A stretch of 64,000 nucleotides of DNA from Archegozetes longisetosus (GCA_018873245.2 JAEMBT020000005.1:6062001-6126000); one strand, 5' to 3'. Counted from the stretch's first letter, positions 21,854-36,200 are shown. The notes: a model not told the origin generated them from the sequence alone. Numbers and translations: made by a program.

Positions 21854-24800
21854 TTACTTGGATTTCTTTTTCTTCTTTGCTTTTGTTTTTTTATTTGTGA
21901 TATTTGAAACTTCCTTATTCTTGTTTCTTTTGACCACATCAACTGCTTTAGTCTCTGAAATAATAAAGAGCTTTTAAAAAATTGATATTCCAAAACTATT
22001 CATCTATAATAAATCTGTTGATATTCTAGACGCTTTTGCTGACAATAGAAAACAACTACAATGTTACTAAAATAGCATACAGTTCACTCTAATGCACTTA
22101 TCACACAAGGAAATTGTTATTCAGTACTTGTTCAAACTATCACTGATTCGATGACCTGAGGTATAAGTGGTCATATCTTATCTGAATATTGCGAATTGCA
22201 GTCAAAAAATAGATTCGAGTATTTTATAATCTTCTAATTTCTATACTGCTGTTGTGCCAAAAGCGTTCTCTTCTATATAGATTTTGCCGTGTTATATATC
22301 AAATATTTTCAAATCGCCCAAATCCAATCATTCAGCCTAACATTGCACTTCTACGATGAAATCCAGTGGAAAAATGAGTATTTTCTAAAATGATCCCTTC
22401 ATTCTACGCTTCATTTGATCTGATTATATGCTTGGAATATTTGATGAGTTTGAGTATATAGGAAATCATGTGTCAAAACACATACGAGTATTATATAGAA
22501 CAAACTCGGAAGGAGTCAATAAGTCTAATACGGAGATTCTAAAAATTGTCATTACACAGACCAATGCAAGTTAAAAATACTTTTGTCATCGCGTTTCATC
22601 ATTTCGCAAACATTTGCATTTAGATAGTTATTCGGATTCAATTTTTAGCCCATGACCGACAAGGTAATCAATAGTTAAAACTTGGAAACAACTCAAACTC
22701 AAGAGTAAAGGATTAATTGAGATATGAAGGATTGAGAGCTGCGAGTCAGCATTTATGCCCTGATCTGATCAATACTAAGTGCTCAATTACTGCAACTGAT
22801 CAATAAGTCAGTGTCGATTGTTCAGCTAACGGTTGGATGTATCCTATTGAATCATTTAATCCAATAGATTGCATCTTTATAGGTAAGTCTACGTATCAGG
22901 AGAGGCAGTAAGTTCCAGGCTTACAATCCATTCACTGCAATGCACGAGAGGTCGTCAACTTATTGACTAACTGATAGATTTAAATATTCCAAAACAAACA
23001 AAATCCTCTCAAATTGTTGAACATATGAATACCATTAACCCTAACCTAAACTTAAAATAGCTATCATTGTTCGTGTCAATCTCGAGTAGTTCTCACATTT
23101 GAATTTAGATTATAGTAAACTTGCGCAATATTTTAACGGTCTGATCATTGACTTGAACTTATAATTAAAAATACCTTTCAGTTGAGTCCAGTTTGTCGAT
23201 CCACTTCTTAGTAGATGCGCGTAAATAGATTTGGTCTGTGAAAAGGGTTTCTTTAGCAGAACATTCAATTGCTTTTTCATGACATTAAGTTGACGAGTTT
23301 CACTATTTTTGTCAATAGAGTCCTCCAAATCACTATTCTCTTCATCTGTATAGATATCGCATTGTTTAGCAGCATTACGAAACCAACTAGAGCGAGATTT
23401 CTCTTTTCTAATTTTATGATCCAATTGATCACATTTTTGTGCCAGATCTATGCGTTCTTTCAATGGCTTCAATACAGACTGATCCACAGGAAATGTTTGC
23501 AAATCATTTCCTTTGTTCATAGTCTGACAAAGTTGCTTATAATAATTGGCCTCTTCTTTAGGCTCGCAGAGCATTAAACTTAAGCCTTTATTGAATGCAC
23601 GCGCTGTTCTCCCACTTCTATGGATATAGATTTCAGCAGTTCTGGGAATTTGATAATGAACAACATGATCAATATTTGCAATATCGAGACCTCTGGCAGC
23701 GACATCGCTGGCTATAAGCAATGAATTAGAATTGGACTCAAACTTCTCCAAGTTGGCTAATCTTCGCTTTTGAGGCATAGCCGCGTGTAATGGCAGAGGA
23801 TTTAGTTGCAAAAGTTTGAATAAGTTGACAAGTCTTCTGAGACAATCTTTGCTGTTGCAAAAGACAATAGTCCGGCCAGGAAAGAGTGAAACGAAGTAAT
23901 ATAAATATAAATCTTTTTCATGTTCTAGACAATTGATCTTAGTTTCTGTTAGCAATTGCTCACTCGGTGTGCCAATGCCATCACGAGTCAAATCGATCAC
24001 TTTTGTACCATCGGCTCTCATTCCAAGCATCTCAATCAGTGAACTCATCTTTTCTTTCTCACTTATCTTATTTGCTTTATTTCTCTTATTATTCAATCGC
24101 TTCGGCAGACAATGACTTAGAGTAAGAGTTGCGGAAAATACAAAAATTTGCCGCTCAATAACTTGGCTTTCATTTCGTTTAAGCAGATTTGTTAGACTTC
24201 TTAATTCGTCAAAATGTCCCTTTTCTGTCATTCTGTCTGCTTCGTCGATGACTAGATATTTAATTTGTGTGATCGCACTCCGAGACAAATGTTCACTCGA
24301 ATTATCTTCAATTAGTTCCCAAAGCCTTCCTGGAGTCGCAACTATTATATCAGGTCTGACTTTATTCAGAATTCTTTCTTGTTTCTGAACAGACATTCCG
24401 CCGACAATCACGCCAAGACTAACATCACTATATTTAGCGACTGCTTCGATGTGTTTTTTCACTTGAATGGCTAACTCTCGAGTTGGGGTCAACACAAGTG
24501 CTCGCAATCTCTTCGAACTATCCATCAGTTTGTCTTCCATTATAAAACTAATTAATGGTATCCCAAACGCCAACGTCTTTCCACTACCCGTCTCTGCAGC
24601 TCCCAATATGTCCATTTTGTCCCTAATGGCCACTGGAATGGCCAACGACTGTATTGGTGTCGGACTTTTAAACTGAAGTTCACTTAAGGCTTTCAAAACA
24701 CATTCAGGTATACACAGACTGTTCCATAATTTCATATCTTTTGCCACTACTTCACTATCACTTGTTTCAACATTTGGTTCATTGAATTGACTTTCATTTT

Positions 24801-25077
24801 GTATTTTATTTTGATTTTTGTTTAATTTCTTGTTTTTCTTCTTTTTAGGCTTATTTTTATTTGTCGATTCATTATCACTATCATTATCAAAATTATTCTT
24901 ACGTTTATTCTTGGTATCCGACTGACTGTTGTCAATGTAGTTGTGCTGATAATCGTCCAACTCTTCGATGCCGACTAGTCCTTCAAAATCGTCGCCAACA
25001 AAACCGTCTTCTGACTCAATGGCTACTGATTTCCATTTGGCAGACTTCGGTATCAATTGATAGTGTTTTTTAGACAT
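21854..25077 (-). CDS. DDX24: DEAD-box RNA helicase DDX24 (Mak5-like)
   Basis: DDX24/Mak5 is a nucleolar RNA helicase required for large ribosomal subunit assembly. The main exon, 25077-23175, starts MSKKHYQLIPKSAKWKSV. It has an acidic and lysine-rich N-terminal segment (about residues 70-105), then the Q motif (PTPIQSLAIP), motif I (AAETGSGKTLAFG), PTRELA, ATPGRLWELI, the DEAD box in VIDEADRM, SATL, a family-specific insert (GMRADGTKVIDLTRDGIGTP), SDVAARGLDI and HRSGRTARA. A last exon at 21954-21854 follows a 1.2 kb intron; the phase matches (AAAG|AGACT) and it encodes a tail rich in lysine ending KTKAKKKKKSK, like the lysine-rich C terminus of human DDX24. The total is 667 residues, shorter than the human 859 because the N-terminal linker is short. 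Without the last exon the frame would run on into intron sequence. The 3' end converges on dystrobrevin about 130 bp away. Confidence 0.92.
21955..23174. other. Last intron of DDX24
   Basis: This 1.2 kb intron is inferred from the matching splice phase of a lysine-rich last exon. The donor reads AAAG|GTATTT on the minus strand. I see no coding exon of another gene inside it and no clear transposon. Confidence 0.65.
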
Positions 25078-26263
25078 TTTAATTTGAATATATTTGTCAA
25101 ACAAAAACTAATAAATTGAGTAAACAACAGTTTAATGATGAAAACAAAGTGCTATTTATAGTAATTCATAAATAATACTCGAGTTTGAATGAAAACATGA
25201 AAACACGTGGAAATAAAGTGAAGGAATGAATAGTCGATCAAATAATATACAGTCTATGCTGCACTCTTTTCATATCACATATGTTATGCTATGTAGTGTT
25301 CATGTATTACAGTCTAGTATTTTTTAACTTAACTTCATCTAAACTTTCTGCTAATCATTCCAATTACTAGTTTTCAGGTGAATGTTATGTTTGTGTTTAT
25401 TAACTTAATAATAATTACAACTCAATTGAATTACAATTGAAAAATCAATTTTTAAATAGTTAAACCAATCTTAATATAAAGATGACTTGGGTCAGGAACA
25501 GCATCGAAAATACGTAGTTTAAAGTATTGATAAATAGTTCATATTTAATATGAACTGTTTGTATGTGAGGCGCAGTCCTAGTGCTCACTATCGTCACAAC
25601 TTTTACGGGTTGCCAAACCTTGTTTAGCCTAAATCTGTGCAAAAATAACAAAAGTTATTATGTATACGAACTTCTCGAAAAAATCATAATTACTTTTTCA
25701 TATTGTTCGTCTCAATTTTCTTTTTGCTATAGCTTGTAGGAATTGATGAAATGTTCATCAAATAAAGTTATAATATATTAAGGCCTATTCACAGCTCACA
25801 ACAAATGTTAGGTGTTTATCAAGGGTTCAGTTCAGTTATTCTCTCAATTGTTTTTGATTTAAAGTTTACCCAAAGACTGGGGAACGTTAGTCTTGAGTTT
25901 AGTCTTGGAATGTTTATAAAGTTAAAGAATAGTTTTTGATTAAAATCCAAAAAGAGTGGTTCTAAGTAGGGAATTGTAGGTGTGGTGTGTGCAAAGCTGG
26001 GATGGCAGGTTTGGTAACCGTAGTAATGGCCATAGAAGTGGCATAGAAAAGGCATATTCTATGAGACAGAATAAGATAGAGTGGAGAATGTATAGTAAAG
26101 AGTGATTTTCACTCATTCATAGTCTCTGCAACTGCTCTGTAGTGTTGTGTTGACGAACAGTTCAATAGTAATGGTTTGAGAATTGCAAGTGAGAGATAGA
26201 GTTCAGTGTGCATAGAGTGATGGCCGCAATGGTAGAGGCCATCGACCCCTGTCTTGGTATTCC
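25078..26263. other. Divergent intergenic region, DDX24 and PDE7
   Basis: This 1.2 kb stretch lies between the DDX24 start (minus) and the presumed PDE7 start (plus). Open frames at 25460-25651 and 25819-26055 lack support. A 16-codon upstream frame at 26220-26267 overlaps the presumed PDE7 start codon. Both promoters must lie here. Confidence 0.5.
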
Positions 26264-26267
26264 ATGA
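26220..26267 (+). promoter_or_regulatory. Short upstream open frame overlapping the presumed PDE7 start (ATGA)
   Basis: An ATG at 26220 opens a 15-residue frame ([15 protein letters not shown]) whose TGA at 26265-26267 overlaps the ATG at 26264 in the four bases ATGA. If the transcript starts upstream, this could lower or gate PDE7 translation by termination and re-initiation. It depends on the inferred PDE7 start being right. Confidence 0.4.
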
Positions 26268-29200
26268 AGAGTTCACTCAACTACTGCTTCAGATTTGCAA
26301 TCAAACTAATCACAAATGGATTTCTAATCTATTCAGTTATGATTCCTTACACCACTTGCATGCGATTCAACCGCTCTTTGCGTCCACCACAACATGTCAT
26401 CGTTGTCGATAGTGATACTAATGAGTCACTCAATGAGTTCCAGTGGACTCTTGTTCCCCATCAGGTATTTATGCTTTTATTAAATGTCTTAGATAGTAGT
26501 TTGAAGTGGTGGCAAGTTGATTTTTCACTAAATAAGACCATCGATGCATCTACATCCATATTATTGTCCATATTGTGGTTCAATAAGTGGGCGTTTTATA
26601 GCTCTAGCCTCAAATTGTCCGCATTTGTTATTCAACATATTTGACACAGTGTTCGTATACTCTATGATATGTTATGCATATCGCTATAAGTTCTATATGT
26701 TATGCATATTTCTTATAAGTTGATGCTATGGCATATCTTTATAACTTATATGTTTTATACACATCTTTATAAGTGATCGTTTTTATGCAATATCAATAAT
26801 ACTAATGTCTTATTACATAATCCCTCCGAAGTGTCTGATCAGTTGACAAACTGTTAGTATATCTATTGTTTAGATATGTAACTCAGAGTGAAGTAAGGTT
26901 AGTTTTGTTTTGATTGGCTACTTAATGATAATTAGAGATAAAAGAAGAGATATAGATAGACAGGATTTAGTTGAGTAAACTCTATGATTAAAATGATTAA
27001 TGCATTTATTGTATAATTATATCTATATCTAGATTGGTAGTTTTCATATGAATATATACTTAGATTACTAGATGGTTTAATAACATTAATCTTTGTTTCA
27101 ATAACAAGCCGACTAATAATGATTTGCTATTTTTGTTTTATCAAAATAATTGCCAATTTGCTCAAAACATTCGTAACTGGGTTAACTTTACATTAAATAC
27201 ACATCATAATTATTGATTAATTGAGTCTAATTTAGGCCAATTAGTGCAAATTCACTTGAAAATCAATTTGGCAATAGTCAAAAAATTGATTTGAATCACA
27301 CTTCAATTATTCAGATTGTTCTTAATTGAATAGTAGAATAGATTAAGATTTACTGAAGCGATAACACACTGAAATGTTTGTAATTAAAGAAAAGATTGCT
27401 CAAATTATTCACAACTTGACGATTGTTATTGTCTTACTCTGATTTAGTCTCGTATAAGAACTAGTCGTAAAGATTAGTTAAAAATGAGTTATACTATCTA
27501 GATTTTGATTACGTTTCAATTCATAGTGAACAAGGAGACGGTTCAACAGAGACATTACTGAAAACACATTAATGAACAAACTTTTCACAACACATTGCTC
27601 AATACACATTATTCAACAATTAGATTTGTCAATAGCTATTAAGTTGCTCACTAATGCATTTGTAAATTCAACATTCATTCGTTGATCATATTTATCAAAC
27701 AAATTACTATTACTTTACAATTGATGATCTAGTTGATCCTTATTTCTTCAGATGTATATTTTGCAACTCGACTATGGGTTAACTTTATGTTAGTGTTATG
27801 TAGTTTTTCAGTGAGAATAAGTGATTTTCCTGTATTTTAAATCAATATGAACCTATACACAAGTCTATATATTTATAAATATTCTTTAGATAGATATAAA
27901 TATTCTTTACATATATAAATACTTTTTACATATATTAATATTCTTTATGTATATGCGACTCGTTAGCATAGATAATGTGGGTCTTTACTAAATTGTCGTC
28001 AAAATGAATCTCTAATAATAAATGAAGAATACTATGAATAGAATATATTGATAAGGTTTCACATAAGCAAAGCATTACATTTAAAGGTCATCATATTTTT
28101 GCGCCTACACTTCAATCAATGGCCAGAATTTGATTTATCGGCTCTTTCTCTTCTAATTCTCTTCTTACTCTTAAACTAAAGCCTATTTTATTTGGTTAGT
28201 AAGAGTTTATTCTTAAGCTAACTTAATTTGTTCGATATTAAAACCTAAGTTTAGTCAAGTTCTGTACTTAATGAGAGAGTTTAATACTGCCAACACATGC
28301 ATAAGATTATATGCCTCATGAATTTTAAGATATTTTTCTCTTTATTCAACGAATAAATAATAAATTATGCATAAAGTTTCGGAAAATCGCCAGTTTTTGT
28401 CAGAGCTATATAGAAGCTTTTATGATTTTGATTCTTATTCCTTATTCTGGTTCTTATAGTTTTTATTCCTATGGACTTTATTCGCATGATTTCTATTCTC
28501 GTTAGGCCATTCCACGAATAGTATCTTTCAATTAATAAAATAGTCCGAATTAGTTGAATAGTTTTGATAATTTGATTGTAATTGTATTCAGAAATATATG
28601 AGTAGCACTGGGTAATACCATCATCAAATATTTAGTTCAAACCTTTTTATATATATAGAATCTTAAGAAAAACAAACATCCAGTTTATCGATTTGAACGA
28701 GCGAGAGCTGACTCGTAATTCTTTTTTATGGTTGTAAATGCCATTCAAATGAATATTAATTTAAGTTTTACTAAAAACAAATGAATGATTGGATTTCTCA
28801 TGATAATAAATAGAGTTAGAGTGTGAGCAAATGTTCATGTTTCCTTAATTTTGGTTGAATGCAAAAAATGTGCATATCGTGCTTTTTGTTATGCATCTTT
28901 CAGTTATATTCTTCTCTCGTGTCAAATATTCTAAGAATCCGATATTAAGTTACTATTACTCTACAAATATTCGGCAATTGAAAGAAATAAATTCCTCTGC
29001 AATTACACACATTAGCTCATGACTATTTTGCTGAATCGATTTTCATATTGCTTTGATCTTCAAGTGTTATTTTGTTTCCGTGTTTCAGAATACTTGTATT
29101 TGATGAGAAAAATCGTATTGAATATAAGATCGGGTCAGCGCAATAGCGTCCTATCTCCGACTGGAATAGTATTACAGATAGCACTTTATAGCATCTGCTC

Positions 29201-30183
29201 GACCGACAGATAAAAATGGCTCTAAAATGTATAAATCTTTTCCGCATTAAAGCAAATAACTTATGAATTAGAAAAAGCTTTTGTATTCAACTAAGCCGCA
29301 AACCATTAACTTGCAAGTTTTATTTATTTAGTTTTATTGGGTTCATATTAGTTGACATAAGTTAATACTAGATTTAAAAGACTTATTGAAATGTTGCAGC
29401 ACGAGATCAAATGAATGGTTTATTAAATTTAGAGTCTATTGCACTACAAAGAAGTGCTCCAAACCTTGTTAGTAGTTGCAAAATAAATCTCACCATCTAT
29501 TTTATAGCTCTGATAGTAATATGATTTATGGGCAAAAAGCTCAAACATCTAACTTTTTATGCTTTCTATATCAAATCAACATTTTATGCCATCATTTTTT
29601 GGCCGACACTTTGTTAAAAAATGTAATTACAATTATAATTGAACATAAGATTAGATTAAACTACAGATATATCCTTTAAAATTGCGATGAACTCGGAATT
29701 CAGGTCATTCTTGTGCAGCCAATAAGAGCAGCAAATATTTGAGATGAATGGTAGCTCGACAAGTTTTTTCACGATTCTCATTAAGATTTCACTGAAAAGT
29801 TGTTGCATTAATCTTATTGATCTCTACTTGAATTGGATCAATTCTACAGCAGTAGATCCTAGCTCAATTTCAATAAAATCAATAGATTTGCGACCTTATA
29901 GTTTAAGTATTTTACAAATGAAATAATATTTGAATCCTATGCAAATTGTATTCAATTAAAGTTTATTCAAACAAATTTCTAGTTATTCTGCTTGTTTTAA
30001 ATAGTGAGCTATAAGACGAAACCAAAAATACATGTATCGACATAAGATTCATGGCCTTATTTAAGTAAAAGAAGTACTAGTATGGTCTCATAGTTGATTC
30101 GATTCTTTCATCAATAGAAGGTTTTCATTCGAAGTTCTTTCTAGAAGCAAATCCTTAGAGGTGTCTTTATTAAGATTCTTTCA

Positions 30184-30230
<47 letters not shown>

Positions 30231-33200
30231 CTCTCCTCTCCCTTTTTTTATATATATATATATATAAAGCAGTCTTTTTTCATGAAAATCCTAAAAAGAA
30301 AACATGCTTTGAACAGTTGAATCGGACTTAAAGCATTGTTATTGAACAATTACTAGAATTTGCTCGAAATATTTAGCTTTTCAATTATAGATATTCATAT
30401 ATTTAATTGGATTTTCAATTAAAACTAGTAGAATATATTTAAGCATTAATAATGAGAAGTTAGAAAATTAGACGATTGTAAAGACTGACTGAACTTTTAG
30501 ATGATTTGCCTAATTTGATTTAACGCTAATTAGGATATAGTGCAGGTTATGTATAGCAGTAGTTGATCAATAAGTACCACGATTGTTTAGGGGATAATTT
30601 AGTAGAGCTCAATACCTATGTTGTAGAAATGATTAAAGATATGAACAAAGTTTAGTACGTGATGTTTTGCCAAAACATTTTGATTAATTATACTGAAAAT
30701 AAACTAGACTTAATCACTAACATGATTCCTACTTGAGAATTAGTCGTCTCTAATTTTAATCCCTCCATAACTAATGCTTTGTTCAATTGTGCAACAAATG
30801 CTCTCAACTGTTTTCTCCATAGGTTAAACGTTTAGATGAAATTTAGTTTTTTAGAAAAAATGTCACGAGGTTATTGGCTCCGTTATGTTTGAATTTGAGC
30901 CAAATCTCAAATTTGAATCACCTTATTTTTAGTTGTTATCAATTTGATATGAATACATAACACATGAAGACAACACATGAAGACATAACATATGAGGACA
31001 TCGTATTTGAAAGCATTGCATATTTGATGCAGACAAGCAAATAAGTAAATAACTTATACGTAAAAAATGAGTAAATAGAGAAGCAGCTGCACTAAAAAAG
31101 CTTATTTAAACTTCTCACTCCAAACTGCCATATAGTGTGCAAATTTAGGCTAAAATTCTTCATTTTTACGTCACTTTATCGTCAATTTTCTCCTTAGCTC
31201 AGCCACAGTTTATTGTAATTATCCTAGAAAAGATTTTATTCAAACTTATTCCTACTTTTATGTAATCTGAGCTCTACTTTAGACTTAAAACTACTTAACT
31301 TAAAGCAGATTTTGAATAAAAATGCAATCAATTTGATCTAAGATATGTCTTCATTTCTAAACTTTAGAGATTTGAGTCACAAATGTATTCATTGAAATAT
31401 ATGTATATTTTTCTTAATAGATGCAAAAATACTATTTTTTCTAACTTTTTGATGCAATTTTTTTGAGTCATGCCTACTCTAAAAACTACTAAAAATTTGA
31501 TGAAAATTTGTGTTGCGATAAGATAGGTTGTTTTATTTTATAAAACCTCTGTTAAAACTGTGTTAAAACTGGGACTCTTATACCCAGCCCTTAACGTATA
31601 GAGTACACAGTACAATACACAATGTACGCGTAAAACAACATAAGGCTTTGACACAACTGTTCCATTCAGCCGTAGAGTGACGATAATTGGCCGCAAAACA
31701 TTTAATTATAATACTTTTATAAGCTTAAATTGATCTACTTCAATATTATTATTTCGATTTTCAAGTATTATCTAATCGATATATTTCGGTCTGCTAAGTC
31801 GACTCAATTGAGACTTTAGGTGTTTGCCAACACAGAGCTAAGACTTAACACACAACGCAATACAAAGCGATTATATAAAGGGTTGGTTTAATTTGCATAA
31901 TTCATTTGAACAGTGATAGAATGAAAATGCAAATGCAAACGCATTTGGTATCTAAACTTGATCTATTTGATAGTATTTGTTCGCGTATGGAGTAATAAAC
32001 TTAATTTACATTGAGGCTCTAAATGAAACTGTAAACTTAGTCCTTAATAATTAACTGGCATATCAAATCTTAATGCTGTGTGTCATTACTCTGCATTTAC
32101 GTCATAATATTAAAGCAACGAACTTCTCCATTCAAATATAGATATTATTTACCAATTACTCGAGTGCTGTACTTCCAAAATGCTCTCCTATTTGTATTAG
32201 TTTTCTACCAAACCACCAAAGCTTCCATCAAACTAATAGCTCTAATAACCACTTTTATGGCTAATTTTGAAAAGTATTTTAGCAAAAATTGAAATGATAG
32301 TTTTGGCACAAGTTTTTAAAAGTTCGCAGATGTGTCTGTTTAACTGGTAATAATGAATGTCTAGTGTTTCTCCTTAATAAAACATGTTTGAATTTACAGA
32401 CATAGTTTGACTAAACAATAGCGCGCATTATATCAATATCTGGAGTACTTTCTATTGACCAAAACGCGCACCCATATTTAATCAAATTGATTCTTCTTTT
32501 ACAATCTCTTCCCAATCCATTCTTACTTTGCTTTTAATTTTTCATCTCAACTTGTTCATCTATTCTGCTTTGTGCCCTTCTTACCCTCCAATCACTTTTT
32601 TACTTTTTATCAACTCAAACAACATTCACGATGTTTTGTTTGTACTCTTATTTGAGCTAAAACCTAATGCTTTTTGGTTTTATTTGAACTAACCAACACA
32701 ATACTCATGAAAATACAGTACATTAAGACTTTATAAAATACAGAATTATTGTCACTATATTTCCTCGACCATCGATGATTTTCATTAATACTTATTTTGA
32801 TTCAGAATCATAACAGATTGATAACAGAATCAATAGTTACTTTCATCAGTATTGGTTAACTTTTCTCAATTATTTCAACTTTTCTCAATTATTTTTTGTC
32901 GCAAGTCTAATTTGAGTTGTCATTGAAACTCGAGATGAACATTCAATTAGAAATGTTTGAATAAATTTGATTTTTTCTTAATCTTTTTAAACAAGTCTCA
33001 CATGAAATTTGAGATGATTGAGAACAGTTCCTATAGTATTCTGTTTTACCTTGAGGTAAACTCGCAAAACTCATAACTTGAGCTTTTCTTTCCACAAGTC
33101 TTAACTGAATTTAATTTGACTTAATTGAACTAAACCGTCACACCTTTAGTTGATCGAAATATTTCTCCTAATTGAATTGTAGGCAAAAGTTGTATGGCTT

Positions 33201-36200
33201 GAAAGAAGACACAATCATTTATTTTGACTATTGTCAGTTGATTAAAGCTTCTACTCTACTCAAACTGAAGTATCACTCGATTTAACAAACATTAATTTTA
33301 AGTAAATATAAACTTCTATTGACTTATGATCAATTCTAGCAATTCTACTCCCTGCTTAAGCGAAATAATCGATAATTCATTTAATACCAGTTATGAAGTT
33401 TACATTAAGAAAGTTATTGAGACGTAACAAATTTCTAGTGGTCTTTATGTATTAGTTAATAATAAGCATGAATTGCATTCTGTCGAGTCTATTACTGAAT
33501 CTGATGATGAAATTTAGTTTGGGAACAATTTTACTCTAATACTTTTGCAAACAGCTTTCAAACAGCTTTATATTAAATCTTTTTATACTAAACGTCGTTA
33601 ATGCTTTTAACAACCTATTCCAAAACAAGTGCTTACCATCTTAAGAAGATGTCTTAGCTAATTGCGAGCACTATAGCCAACGTATTTGTTATTTGATACA
33701 ATACTAGAGTTAGAAAAGCAAATATATGTTCCAAACTCAGAAAGTATTGTTTCAAGTGATCACTCAATTGAGTTGTAATCCACCTAACCTTGCGTAAGAC
33801 AAGTAACAAAAATCAATTTTTCCTAATTCTTAACCAATTTTTTCAACTGTTTGCGAAATTGCGTTCCAGCAAAAACCTGTTTTGATTGAGACAATTGTTG
33901 GAAATAGTTTGAAACATTTTTGTATGTGATTTATGTTATAGAATATTGGATGCGATGTTATCTACAAAATACATGTACATTTTTCATTCAGTTTTTACTA
34001 AAGTTCGACTGAACAATCTTAAACACTGTTGTTTGTGACAAGCAAATAAATAAGTTTTCATTCACAATACTAAATAATGAAACTAAATATTTCTAAAATT
34101 TTCTTTTACTTCAATTATCCTACTCTTGTCACTCAAGTCTATTAAACACATAATAGAAATAAAAGTTAAGCCTTTTAGAAGTGTTTAATGACATAAATGT
34201 GTAGATTAATCTCTATTAAAAAGATTGCAGATCGAATGGTTTCTAATGAATTGATTTTTTGTTTAGAGTACAGAGCCAACTGTTATTACCGTTCATTCTC
34301 AAGACGATCAAACTCTATGCTTTACTTGGATCTTAGGTAACTAAACAACACTATCTATAAATATTTGTTTCATTTCAGATAACTATTTAGTACATGAACA
34401 GCTTCTCTGTAAAGATGCCACTTTCATTCAAAATCTAATGCAATCAATTGAATTTCTCAAAATATACTTCTTGTAATTCTAAGAGCATTCAACAAAAATT
34501 TGTCCTTTTACTGAACAAATTGAAATTTTACTAAAATTGATACACATGTAGATCTTATTATTATCTAAGACTAGCAACGCTTTTCCGTACTTAATATTTC
34601 AATTCATTATAATTATTAAACTATTCCATTTGACATGAATTTTGATCTCGAATATGATTAGAAAGAACGAGCACAACTATGTTTAGCGGAACATATATAC
34701 TAATTGGATAGTATTAGAGAGAATTATATTCTGTTCTCTACTTCATTTGCACTCGAGTTCGATTAATTAATTGAAAACTTTCAAAATTGTGTCACAAATT
34801 CAAATTCACTACTCATAAAGAGGATTAAAATTCAGTAAGCTTAATCTTTTTCTCTAAATTTCATCTGAAATACGCGGATCATGAGTTTTAGTGCTCTACT
34901 TAAACTTCAATAATATAGTTAATCCTGGATGAAGTGAACGGGTCGGTGCAGCCGAAAGCATTTACTATAACCAGAGTTCACTATAGCCGAGTTTCGCCAT
35001 AACCAGAATCCACTATAAGCGTTTCCTTAGAAAATGTTAACCACTAAATTGAAATTGACAATATTTACTCTCTAATAGTTATATAAAGGTTTAAATGACA
35101 GAATTAAGCCAACTAACAGTAATTCTAACCTTAATTATCATGGTAATTTCGAAAATTTTCATGAATATACTTGATGACTTTCTACAAAATTCAGAAGAGT
35201 TCACAATAACCGTATAGCATTTATATTATGTGGGCGAAAATTTGTTCATAATAACTGAGTTTTCTCTATAAGCTGGTTCGCTATATCCGGGATAGATTGT
35301 AATTATGAATTATTGAATCGAATGCTTATTAGATACACATCATGTGTCAACTCATCAAAAGCTTGAGTCGAGTACAAATGGTCCAAATAATAGACACCAA
35401 ATTGAATGCAGTGAGTCTACGATTAGCTTGCCTTAACTTCAATCTAACTAATTACGCGCAAATTTGTTAAGTACCAGAGATTCATCAGCCAAAAAATGGG
35501 TCCGAAACGGCAGATAGAGAAAGTGAAGAAAGAACTGGATATCTTTTGCTGACATTACGTCGTCGTCGAAGTATCCAACGAAGCATTCATATCGATCCGA
35601 TTTCACTTCTGGATCAAAGTTATTATGACATAACAGCCAGATATTTGAAACAATCATCGAAGTGGCGGTTCAACACTTTCACCCTTGACGTCCTGACTGG
35701 TGGCCATTCGTTATCGAGTTTACTGTTTCATCTTTTTACTGAATATAATTTCATAGAAATTTTCAAATTAGACGTAATAAACGTATTACGTTGCTTTCGT
35801 AAGTCATTCTATCCAAAACTAACTGCCGTACTCTAACAGCACACTTAAGGGACAGTTGATCGAAAATCAGATATTAGAGTAAAGCCCTTTCAATAGCAAA
35901 GCCTGAGACTAGTCTTGATACCTTAGAATATGTTCGTGCCATCCCTCATAAAATGGAGCGCCAGTTGACTCTTAAAAAGCTGGCGCTTAAGCATTACTTA
36001 AGTTTATTGTCTTGTAATACGGCAGTAAATCAAAAAACAAAATCTAATAATTGTGTTTCATTTTGGCTACATAGGTTTTTTGGAAGCAGGTATTTATTTG
36101 ATAGCTGTATAACTGTTGAGACAAAATAATAAAGTAAAACAAATGTTTAGGTTATCACGACACAAATCCTTACCATAATTCCGTTCATGCAGCGGACGTG

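Larger units (their letters stand above)
26465..34266. other. 7.8 kb PDE7 intron 1 with simple and tandem repeats
   Basis: No convincing exon could be found in this very AT-rich stretch. It contains a degenerate tandem repeat at 26668-26775, another at 27868-27955, a (TC)n plus (TA)n tract at 30187-30266 and a short repeat at 30957-30998. Its size is unlike the 60-300 bp introns elsewhere in the window, so it may hold regulatory elements or an alternative first exon, or the 5' exon may not belong to PDE7. Confidence 0.5.

Noticed and set aside
23036..23048. TAACCCTAACCTA, resembling arthropod telomere repeats
   Set aside because: Only about two units, inside the DDX24 intron; far too short to be an interstitial telomere array.
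25460..26055. Minus-strand frames upstream of PDE7 as a separate gene
   Set aside because: No continuity, splice phase or motif; likely promoter and untranslated sequence.
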